Under the pieces are notes generated by a model. It was not told the DNA's origin and ran no database searches. It saw nothing but the letters and a program-made list of their open reading frames with translations. Positions 22,319 through 32,902 of a stretch of DNA of 64,000 bases are shown piece after piece; position 1 is the stretch's first letter; each line of letters opens with the position of its first letter. The stretch is from Mesocentrotus franciscanus. Lineage: Eukaryota; Echinodermata; Echinoidea; Camarodonta; Strongylocentrotidae. The DNA is taken from NCBI GenBank assembly GCA_037976565.1, contig CP137668.1, positions 26,537,906-26,601,905 of the forward strand, in the 5' to 3' direction. The translations under genes and the position numbers were made by a program.

Positions 22319-23394
22319 CGACAACCGGAGTCTCCACTAATTTTATACTAATCTATTATTTTTTGTTACTAATTAATCTATTATTTTTTGATGAACTAAT
22401 AACAATTTCAACTTCTAATTCTACTTCCATTTCTTTATATTTATCTTCTGTAATTGATAAACTATACTAAAACAAATGTAACATCTATTTATACTTTATA
22501 GTCTCGCATCTTTTAATTTTATGCATATTTTGAATTAATTAATTTGACGTTAATCTATCATATTGCAAACATACAGAGGAACGTGGGGCTTGAAAAGGGG
22601 GGCACAACCTCCACACTTTTCAAGTTTCTCCAAAATAGCATGTGCGATATTTGATTTTTCAGTTTTAAAATTTATATCCTGTATTGAAATTGGCGGAAAT
22701 CTGCCAACCGGCGGAGGAATCTCAGCTCTGAGTCTACATGATCTATTGAAATGCTTGTACCATATATTATATATTTCCTATAAATTTTTAAAGATATATA
22801 AAGCGATTTATAATATTACTATTTATAACAATAATGAAAATATAATAACAAGAAGAAAAACAACATGATAATGCTACGACATATCTTTATTAGCCAATTA
22901 AAATAATGAAAATAACAAAAAAAAAAATCAAATACATATTATATGTTGTATATTGCAAAGACATATATCTTTATTTGGCAATTAGAGGACACCACAGGAA
23001 GACAATTGTAAATCGCCATCGATCGTGACACCGTTCCAAGATAAGGCCTAAAAAAAACATGTTTGTATTGCCAAAACATGGGTCGGTCGGTCGGAAATCT
23101 TTTCTCGACCCAACGTTGTTTGCCATGTAGAGGACACCATAAGTTCCCGATCTAGATTTTCTTTACTTTCCGACAGAATTACATTGATTTCTGACGATTT
23201 TCAAGCGATATCAAGGGTAAATCATTAGAACTAACGTGTGTACATATTTAACACACTATAAATAAGATACTTTGATGTGTAAGAGACCAGAGCAAGTAGT
23301 GAAAACATAAAAAATAACCACATTAGCATTCTCGAGTCGATGCGTTGGCAAATTCAGAAACTGGTCACGAATACTAAAGGACGGGACTACACTA

Positions 23395-23459
23395 AATGGT
23401 ACGTTGGCGCGTTGGCGGACCAACGGACATACTACGTTTTGGTGGGGTATTCTAAAGTT
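23395..23459. repeat. Isolated GTTGGC minisatellite fragment plus 20-bp inverted motif
   Basis: TACGTTGGCGCGTTGGCGGA (complementary in sense to the array at 17,480) is followed by TGGTGGGGTATTCTAAAGTT at 23,440-23,459, the exact complement of 17,412-17,431. Confidence 0.85.
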
Positions 23460-26400
23460 AAGCCCAACTGACTTTGCTGCACTGCACTGCACTTGAGTCA
23501 AATGTGCTGAAACTTATAGATCCATTTGCCTGATTTGGAATAAAAAGCAGTCAAAACAGCAGCTGATTGCTCATCTGTACATTGGCATCTTCGATCTGGT
23601 GCACTGCACTGTAAAACCTGTATTTTTGGGGTAAGTTAATGGATTCTTGGAAGCCGGAACTAGTGCCGTGATAAGATTTTTGACAATTGTAGATCTACAG
23701 GAGAGAGTTTTACTTACTCTTGTACACAGACACAGTACAGTTTAACTTGATGATTTCTTGAGACAATACATACATTTACATCATGGACACAGTTTATACA
23801 GAAAATATCTTGCTTATTCTTGTTATTATTGTTTTATTCTGTTTCTATCATAGTTTTTACTTCTTCCCTTTTTGTGCTTCTTATTTTTTGTTTGCCCAAC
23901 CAATCATTTAAAGATCTAGACTAGTTCTTTTTTAGAGTAACCGAGCAATGAACAGTTGTATGATGGGGGCTATTTGTCTGGACGTTTAAAAACAAATATG
24001 CAAACACTTTTGCCTTTGGATTTAATGAAATGTATGCATCAATTTGCACTTACCATCATTAATCATCATTCTTTATGATATTGTCTAACATAATTCTTAA
24101 AACTTCAAAGATTCATTAAATATTGCTTGTACAGTAAACTTCTTCAAATTACCGTTTTTCAGTCAACTGTCCGGATGCGCAACCTGTCCAAAATACTTAA
24201 AATTTCCCCATGAGAAAATTTTCAATCATTCATTCACTCTGAATGTGATTATTGTAACTTTTTATACAACCCCTGTATGAAACAAGTCTATTCCGTCATC
24301 AATAACTAAGAAAATGAAAGTTTATGAAATTTTCTGTACAGAGCAAATTGGAGAGGACCTTGCAAGATACATCACAATGTTGCCAATTTAGGTTTGACTG
24401 ATGACAACTTCAAACATTCATATTAACTTTCCTATTTTTAGTCGGATATTACTCAAATTTTCACTACCGGAAATTTATTTCTCTAATTTTTCTGCTTTTA
24501 TTAAAACCAACATAATGTACATTGTACATGTAATATCGGAGTATGCTCTACATACATGTATTGTACACATCACTAGCCCAACCGTCCGCAAGTGGGGCTG
24601 TGTCTGATGTGTCAATTTCTGCGGTGGGTGTCCTCAAAGTGGAAGAGACCCCCCAAAAAAGAAATGATCAGCAAAATTCCTGCAAAATATTATTTGCTTT
24701 GTACATTGTAAAATATGTTATTATCATATAATCCTCCAGTTGGATCTGTATCACCTTGGTCAAGTGAAACTTTTGGTCTATTTTGGCTGGCAATCTTGCT
24801 CTTTCGGAACTGTAACATGACAATGTGAACACACATTCACCTATTGTGGGCAATCCCAGCACTCCGGGCAGCAGTAGAGACATAAGGTTGACTACTCATG
24901 GTATATAACCTCTCATACATGTATGTGTGAGTGGTTACATGTACAGTATGAATTTCTGATTTTCTGACATTGGTTGGAAATTGATTCAATTAGCAACTGT
25001 TCACTGCTATAAAATCTAATTATTCTGAATTCAATAATTGTATGGAAAGACAGCTGTTTCATTTTGGCACCAATTTTTAATGTTAAACTAGTAGCTAAAA
25101 TGAGACTGTCTAAACAGCAATCCTAGTTGGTTATATATTTTGAAATAGAGTCTCTAAAAAATTGTTCCAAGTGGGCTCTTTTGTAGAAATCGAACGTTGA
25201 CTTTTGAATGGTTACTGGTACAGGCAGGACTTGTGCAAAGCCACTGTAAAATTTATCTTTCTTTTTGTTGTTTGTTTGGACCTGCTTAAATCGCTGAAAG
25301 CTACAAGGGTGTTAACTTCAATGTGTAATGTCCTTTAGCTCTGAGTTAAAGATACTATGTCCCTTTTGCAGCCAACATCAAATTCTGTAGAACTTTGCAG
25401 GAATTATGAATATGTCATGTATGTCCTATCTGTGAAATTTAAACGTTAGCAGTGTCCTAATATTCAAATTATGCAAGGAAACCCATTTACTTGCTAGACT
25501 TCACTGTCAGACACTATTGAGTGACTGACTGGCTTTTTCATCTTTGGTAATAACATACATAAAATGAGCTGTAAAGGGTACATGAGCATTTGTCTACATC
25601 AATAACCCACTTCTTGTAATGGCCAAAATTAAACTGATTGAATCTTTGCGCAGCATAAAACATACGACCATTCGGTACAATGGTCTGAAAAATCAGACTA
25701 TTACTTACTGGCTCTATAGCTCCTAAGTCGATTCGACAACTAATAGTCGTTATTTTCCCACTTAAAGACATTTTCAAGCCCCCCTTTTTTTAGGGAAGTT
25801 CTAAATTAGTATTGTCTTTCAAATGCCGTTGGAATTTAACCTTTTCAATTTTTTTGCCTGCAAATGGGACATAGTACCTTTAATGTCTTTTTAGGCTCTC
25901 GGCAGATAACTACAGTAACTTGTACTTGAAATAATGATACATTACCTGTACACTATTAATTAATTAACTAATGACCTTGGCATTATTGACAAGTGGCATT
26001 CCATATCAGTGTCATCACCTTTTGGAAGGTTGACATACATAATGGTGGAGTTGGAACCGATCCAATAGAAAATGTCAGGCGGGCCAGGCATGTGATGTAG
26101 ATTACACAGGGAATTCAAATACGTGGGTGGGTTTGTGTACATGGGAAGGATATTGGAACGGTGCCAAGAAGAGAGAGAGAGAGAAAGAGAGAGCGAGCTG
26201 AGAGAGAATTCGAGAGAGGCATTTAAAAATTGCAGTTAAGTTCAAGTGCATGCTGTATAATACCTGTGCATTTACTTCATAGAGAGGGAGATCGTACAAG
26301 GCGATGGTTTGTTGTCATATTGCGTAGTATGCTGTGTATTGGTGCATGAATTTGATTGATTCCATTCAGCAGAATCCTGAAGCATGTAGAATATTTTCAT

Positions 26401-26950
26401 ATATATACAGTGGGTACTGGGTAAGTTTGTAAGATCATGGCGGATTATATCCCTTCTAGCAACTAGCAAATACCTTTATTTGTTTACAAGTCAGATGCTG
26501 ACTAGATTCTAGTTTCTACACATGTACATGTAGTCATGTATGTATGTTGTGAAGTACTATGTACATAAAGTTGATGAATACCTGATATTTATACATGTAA
26601 CTGTAGGCAGAGCAGGACAATTTTGTATTCGGTAGGACCTTTACAAGCTTATAGTTTGGAGGATTTAGTGATTTTATTTAAAGGATTCCTTGAATCAAAC
26701 AATGGATATTGATGGTGCCTTTTTGATAGTCCTTGTACAGTACATGTACCACTGACAACTAGTCACAGTGTCAGTTTAGGCCTACTATACTCAACTACTG
26801 TTAATTAACTCTACACCACTAGCATAAGATTTTCCAATCAGTTTCATCATTATGGTCATTCTCAGTGCTTTGTAACAAATGGCAAGTGAAGAGCCCATCA
26901 AAGTTACATGTACAAGGTGTATGTACCGACATACTATGTACTGTACATCA

Positions 26951-27050
26951 TCTGAAGCCAGAAGGGCGTTAACCCAGGTATACTTTACAGTATACATGTT
27001 AACGCCCCAAATAGCACAGAGTTAACACCCTTATGGCTCTGAACAGACGA
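26951..27050. repeat. Dispersed dyad repeat (GTTAAC / TCTGAACAGA family)
   Basis: AGCCAGAAGGGCGTTAACCC and the later GTTAACGCC, GTTAACACCCTTATGGCTCT and GAACAGACGATAT form partly complementary halves. Related copies lie at about 29,763-29,850, 43,578-43,596 (partial) and 48,668-48,732. Confidence 0.7.
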
Positions 27051-27294
27051 TATATATTTTGTGATGCACTCAGTATTTCTTAACATTTAGACCGGGAAAT
27101 GATTTGTGGAATACATACTGTACATGTACTACACGTACAACATGTACTGCACATGCTTACATTTGTATGTAAACTTGCTCTAATAGAAGTTAATTGAAAT
27201 GCATGTCATGTGACCTACATGTACATGTACTGTACATGCAGTTTGAAGTATGCCCATCTTTGAAAAAGTTTTAAACTGAATAGGTCTATATTGC

Positions 27295-27486
27295 GAGGAG
27301 GAGGAGGAGGAGGAGGAGGAGGAGGAGGAGGAGGAGGAGGAGGAGGAGGAGGAGGAGGAGGAGGAGGAGGAGGAGGAGGAGGAGGAGGAGGAGGAGGAGG
27401 AGGAGGAGGAGGAGGAGGAGGAGGAGGAGGAGGAGGAGGAGGAGGAGGAGGAGGAGGAGGAGGAGGAGGAGGAGGAGGAGGAGGAG
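27295..27486. repeat. Pure (GAG)64 microsatellite
   Basis: 192 bp of uninterrupted GAG triplets, followed to about 27,543 by decayed GGA/GAA purines. The + strand is all purine. The poly-Gly frame across it is an artefact. Confidence 0.98.
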
Positions 27487-27543
27487 ATGATTCTTGAAGA
27501 AGGAGAAGGAGATAGAAAAAAGGAGAAGAGGAGGAACAGGAGG

Positions 27544-28297
27544 TTTATATACAGGTGCAGCTTGCTTTCAAAATAAATTGACTATACAAGGTGTTCAGTA
27601 TGTCTTTAATAGGGCAATACATATTGCAAGTGTCTTCACATCACAGAAATTCTATAATATTCTATGACTCAGAGACACATGATCAATACACACTTGAATC
27701 AAGCGATCGATTGCAACACAGGATGTTACACCACTGACTACATGTCGTCACACCAAACAGCTTCTATTCTTATTTCCTGTCCGTGTAACTCCAAACGATA
27801 CTGATCTTGCATCGGATTGTAGTTTGTTGGAAGATACACATTGCTGACCAAGAAATTCTCCACAGAAAATTTGTAAAGATTTACTGTAGAGTCACCAGTG
27901 TGTTTAATAGGATGAGTGTCTGAATCATTCAGTGATTGTTCTGTGTTTCAAACAACCAATGGTCATCTCTTCATTTCAACAAGTACATGTACTTATCGGT
28001 TCTTATGTATATCTTAAGTTTACGCAGTTTGAATTTGGGCTCAACACTGACTGTTCTCGAAGCGGGTCCGAATCCCATTTCAGGGGTTCAAGTGCAATGA
28101 GAACATGTACCTGAACATGTTCTCAACAATTAGTTTTTCTTTCATGTGTATGTGGAACATTTTATATTGAGTTCATTTACGATTTAGTAAGAGGGAACTT
28201 TGGGTTTCTGCTGACATCCTATATTCAGTGAATAATATGAAGATCCATCTGTTTCAACTCTATATCTGTTCTTTACTCCATTTCCCTCTTTCTCCAG
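27544..28297. other. Sequence upstream of the lipin 5' UTR exon
   Basis: No coding exon seen. This is either promoter-proximal DNA or the end of a first intron. A p53-like dyad lies at 28,101-28,122. Positions 28,272-28,297 form a good pyrimidine tract ending in TCTTTCTCCAG, a plausible splice acceptor for the exon that carries the lipin start codon. Confidence 0.5.
28101..28122. promoter_or_regulatory. Possible p53-family response element
   Basis: Two decamers, GAACATGTAC and GAACATGTTC, separated by CT. The second fits the p53 half-site pattern RRRCWWGYYY exactly and the first fits at nine of ten positions. Because ACATGT is very common in this window, a chance match is quite possible. Confidence 0.25.
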
Positions 28298-28366
28298 ATC
28301 ATTCAAGTCAAGTCTGGTTACAATCAGTAGAATGAGCGGACTGTAGCCAACTGCAAATTGGCCACC
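28298..28366 (+). other. Lipin 5' UTR segment of the first coding exon
   Basis: Predicted to begin after the acceptor TCTCCAG at 28,291-28,297, which would imply at least one upstream noncoding exon. It ends at the start codon, whose context GCCACCATG is an ideal Kozak match. Confidence 0.6.
28332..28346 (+). CDS. Four-codon upstream ORF in the lipin leader
   Basis: ATGAGCGGACTGTAG encodes Met-Ser-Gly-Leu-stop, 20 bases before the lipin ATG and in a different frame. The A at -3 relative to its ATG is a C/T-poor, moderate context. It could lower or regulate initiation at the main start, but this is inference from position only. Confidence 0.4.
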
Positions 28367-28546
28367 ATGAACTACGTGGGTCGCTTGATATCGGGTGTGA
28401 AAACCTTCTACAGTGAGATCAACCCAGCGACGCTGACCGGTGCCATCGATGTCATCGTGGTACAGCAGCCTGATGGCTCCCTCGTCTGTTCTCCGTTCCA
28501 CGTCCGCTTCGGCAAGATGGGCGTCCTCAGGAGCAGGGAGAAGATT
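28367..28546 (+). CDS. Lipin coding exon 1 (residues 1-60), N-LIP
   Basis: Starts [20 protein letters not shown] and contains the invariant GAIDVIVV and [11 protein letters not shown] of the N-LIP domain. The donor is GTAAGT after AAGATT, phase 0. Confidence 0.97.
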
Positions 28547-31500
28547 GTAAGTTTAATCAAAATTATCTAAATATCACCAGATTTATAACATATTTTTTTG
28601 TAATGTACAGTTGTTATTATACTGTCAGAAATATCAAATGGCTTGACATGACCTAAATGAAAGTCAGAAAAGTTTGAGAAGTAAAATCATAAACTTTTGA
28701 GATGCGAAACATGTGCTCAATTGCCATTTTTAGGGGCTCAGGACAAACAAAACAAAAACGACAAGTATGTGTGAATATTCAGTGTTTTTCAATCATTTCA
28801 TGGCAAAAATTTTTCTTGAATCTTTACCACTTAAAAAAATTGTGAGAATTTGCATGTTCACACTTTACATGTATTGTTGGCTTTTATACTTAATCCCTGC
28901 AAGAAATCCACACCCTGTTTTTGCAATCTTTAACCTGACTCGTCTTGTTCATGAAGTACAAATAGCAAGTGGTCAGCAAAATGTCATATCATTATAATCC
29001 TAATTGATGATGTCAGTATCTCCTTATCTCAATGGCTCTTATCAAGGAAAATTACAAAGATGAAGGGTGCTACAGGGACATCATGTACAGGAAATCAAAG
29101 GGAAATGTTGCAACAGCTCTGTACAAAGTCCATGATACAAGTGAATCATTCTTGTTTAACATGAAGTCATAACATTAATTAGATAAAGATTGCTCTTGCT
29201 CAAATCAGCACATACATGTTTATTAAAGCCCCAACACAAAAAGAGGGGGAAAAAGAAGAAGAAGAAGAAGAAATAAATCAATTAAATTAAATAATAGATT
29301 ATTGAACAAACATGAAATATAAAAAAACTTTGAAATAATTAAAAAAAAGCAGTCCCATGTTACATGTATGTAATACACTGTCTGCATTGATCACAACAAA
29401 AATAGTGCAAAGAAAGATTTGATCAACTTCAGAATTCAACCCTTTTGTAAATAATGTCTGGAAACTGAAACATTGTGCATTTCAGATTAGCATGTTCAGA
29501 TGAAATTTCTAAATGTTATTACAGATGCAAGCGAATTCTAATTTCAACCAGTAATTACCTCTCGAATAAAGAAACTGAGAGTATTTGAGAGTGAAAATAA
29601 GAGAGAGAGAGAGAGAGAGGAAATGGCATTTCCTCGTAATTGAGATGTAGCCAGGAAGTAAATAACCCAATTAAGGGATATTAAGGGATTTAATGGATAA
29701 TTCTCAATCCATGCACGACATGCTATTCAGTTCATAACTACACTGTACGATAGATCTACATTGTGAGCCAGAATGGTACTAACTCTGTGTGAAGTGATAT
29801 GAGTTATTGACCTTCTGGCTCTAAACAGACCACATAAGGGTGTTAAGAGAAAGACCAGTTCTGGTCATGCGATTGCATTGTGAAAGAAACGTTGTGAAAT
29901 CGATCAGAAAAGGTTGATCATCTAGCATATAAGTATTGGTATGTACTGCAAGGTTCTGGAATCATCAAAATGATAAGAAATTTGGCCCAGTCTTGGTAAA
30001 GTTACAAGCACTGTACACAGAAAGATGTATATGGGACTACACGACCACGTGCGATATCTATTTGGTCCCAATAGATATAATAATTTACCAAATATATCAA
30101 TTAGTAGGCGGTTTCCTGACTTTCCCGGCAGAATTTGTATCATCACGTATTAGTCAAAACATATTCTTTCACATGATTGGTAATGAGAGCTTCCATTTCA
30201 TTTTTTTGAGAGAGGGGCGTTTCCAAAACTGGCCTTTACCTTTAACTTGATGTTGTATGACATGACTCTCAGCAGATGATAGTTGGAAAAGATGGAAGGA
30301 AAAGGAGGGAATACCCCAAGACTTGCAAATTGAGATGCATTTCCCTCCACAGTAATTCTATTTATTTAGAGTTTTGCAGTATTGACCTACATTCATGGCA
30401 TTTTGAACAACCTATTCGTTATTTATATCTTTACTCTATCTGCAGGTTGATATTCAGATCAATGGGGAACCCGTCGATCTTTACATGAAGCTGGGAGAGA
30501 GCGGTGAAGCTTTCTTTGTGGAAGAAATAGAGGAAGAGGTATTATTATTATTATTATTTATTTGGCATTTCAAACATACAATAGAAGGTACAATAGAATG
30601 GCAATATAGGATACAAAGTATGATAGAATAAAATTGGCTTCCCCTGCTGCACCTCCCGAAGTTGCCTGGAAGAAAAAAATGAATGTGAAATTCCTATAAT
30701 CAAATATTTATGTTATAATCAAATTGAAAATAATTTGTGAGATAAAGCGACAGCTGATGATAATGAAGACAATGCTAACAATGTAGATTTCATTGTTAAA
30801 AGCTGTATTCTGTCTGTCATCTGTACAGCTGATTATTTTCTGGATTTAGATTAAGTGGGCGTTATGGATTTTCCTTGATGAATTTGTGAAACCAATGAAA
30901 GACAAATCATAGTCTATCTAGCCTTGCTGAAGCCATAAAGGTTAAGAAGGACAAGGAGATTTCCTGCTTTATAGTTTAGATTGCATTACCACAATGCCAA
31001 TGGGTAATTTCTAAACTATTTTTGTTTTTCATATTACAACACGTACACATACTCACACCCCAGTTTTCAGACAGACTAAACATATTTATATTTGATGGAA
31101 ACAATTACATACTGTTTTTGTTATGTCAGTTATGCATATCATTATTTTCTTATGGCAAATGATAACCATTTTCCTTAATTTCCACAACTACTGATGAAAT
31201 CTAATTGTGAAACAAAAAAGTCTACCAGGAAGAAAAAGGTACTTTTTAATTTTTAGATAATGTCATGGCATCCCTTCAAATGAAATGCAGTGTTTTAGGA
31301 TGAGGCTCATGTATTTAAAGATGTAAACATGTATTTATGGGTACAAAATTATATTGATAATGTTTCTTTTGTCTTTTGTTTTGTTTATTCTGCAGGATAA
31401 TGTCCCAGACCACCTTGCTACATCCCCTATCCCCACCTCAGGGAACCTCTTTAAAGAAGGTATGAAAGAGCTTCACAGCCAAAGGCCGTCACGCCACTCC

Positions 31501-32866
31501 CGCTCTGAGACAGAGAGCAGTCGAGAATCAGAACCACCCAGCAAGACGATGAGCTCATCCAGTCTCCGGAGCAGCAGTTCTCAGGCCCTCAGTAAAGAAA
31601 CAGGAGTGGACATGCAGTCAGTGGGAGATAAACTTCGTGATATCGCTGATATCAGCATGGAAGCCTCAGGGTCAGGCAAAGCGAAAGAAAAGAAGTTGAC
31701 AAAGACAAAGAACTCCTTAAAGACCCTTCAGGATGTCAAAGATGTCGAAGCAGGGTCGAGCCAAGAGGAGGATGGGTCCTCCAAGCTTGAACAAAGACTC
31801 AGTGCAGGGTCAAGCCCTCACACCACAGAAAGCATCGCAATTGAAAGCGAATCCAAAGCTAACAACTCCAGAAGCAGGATACGTGCCAAAAGACGGAGGA
31901 GAAAAAGCGGGAAGGGTGGCAAGATCGAAAAGACGCCTCCGCAGAACAGTAACGTCAGAAGAGTGGCTTCTATGTCGGAATCCAGCACATCGTCTTCTCA
32001 GCATTCCGATGAGGAGTTGGAAGGCATCTTCCCCATCGATGATGTGGAGGGTGATGAGGGGAACGAAGAGGAAGAGCATCAGGTAGATCGTCCAGTCAGC
32101 TTGGTGGCGGATGAATTTGTGTCTCAGGAGTGGAACAATCTCAATCCTCCAACTCAAAGACCTTTCCATGTCTTCTCTGACGGAGACTACACACCAATTG
32201 TCAGGTTTGTTTGAACATGAATGCATTTCTTCTTTAAAATTGGGGTGGTACAGTGTGTTATTGCCATTTATTTCCAGCTTGAAGGGGAAATGATTTACAG
32301 CAGCAAATATTAGGTATCAAGCTGCTGCTTTATATTCTTCCAAATTCTTTAGCCTAACATATCTCAGTGAACTGTGTAGGAAAAAAATGGCATACTTGAG
32401 GTCACATCCATGACTGGATTAGGCAAGGTAATTTAAAGGAAATTGAATACAAGTTCCATATTACAAATGGTTACAGATGCTAGTTTTCAGTCCCTGTCTC
32501 ATTTTGAGCACTGATACCTTGCCATTCTGGCCTTTTTCCCGGCCTTATTTTATCACCATTGGGCTCCGACGTAACTGGCTGTCTTGCCAGGCTCATTGGG
32601 TGAAAGCAACTAAGATCTCTGTCTTTGTTGTCACATTACTTGGAGGAATACATGATATAGTACATGTACTGTAGCTCTGTAATTGACCTCCAAATATGCT
32701 TGTTCTCTTTTATATCGCAGCCCCCAAGCAACCCGTCCATCCACGCCAAAGAGTGACACTGAAGCTGATCATCTACGTCAGTCAAACCTCAGGCAAGCCA
32801 ACAAGGCAGCTGGCATTGACAAGTTTGAGTGGAACTGGGGAGAACTGCCAGAGGTGAGTCGGCATA

Positions 32867-32902
<36 letters not shown>

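Larger units (their letters stand above)
22319..27294. other. Intergenic, no gene supported
   Basis: AT-rich sequence with short frames only. TCTATTATTTTTTG is duplicated near 22,350 and 22,378, CATATCTTTATT near 22,878 and 22,965, and a GA-rich run lies at 26,168-26,216. Several TACATGTA runs occur. The minisatellite fragment near 23,400 and the dyad repeat at 26,951 are listed separately. Confidence 0.4.

Noticed and set aside
27291..27497. Poly-Gly frame
   Set aside because: Translation of the (GAG)64 microsatellite.
31733..32226. 117- and 138-codon frames overlapping lipin exon 3
   Set aside because: Alternative-frame shadows of a long GC-rich exon. The lipin frame is supported by exon phases and conserved motifs.
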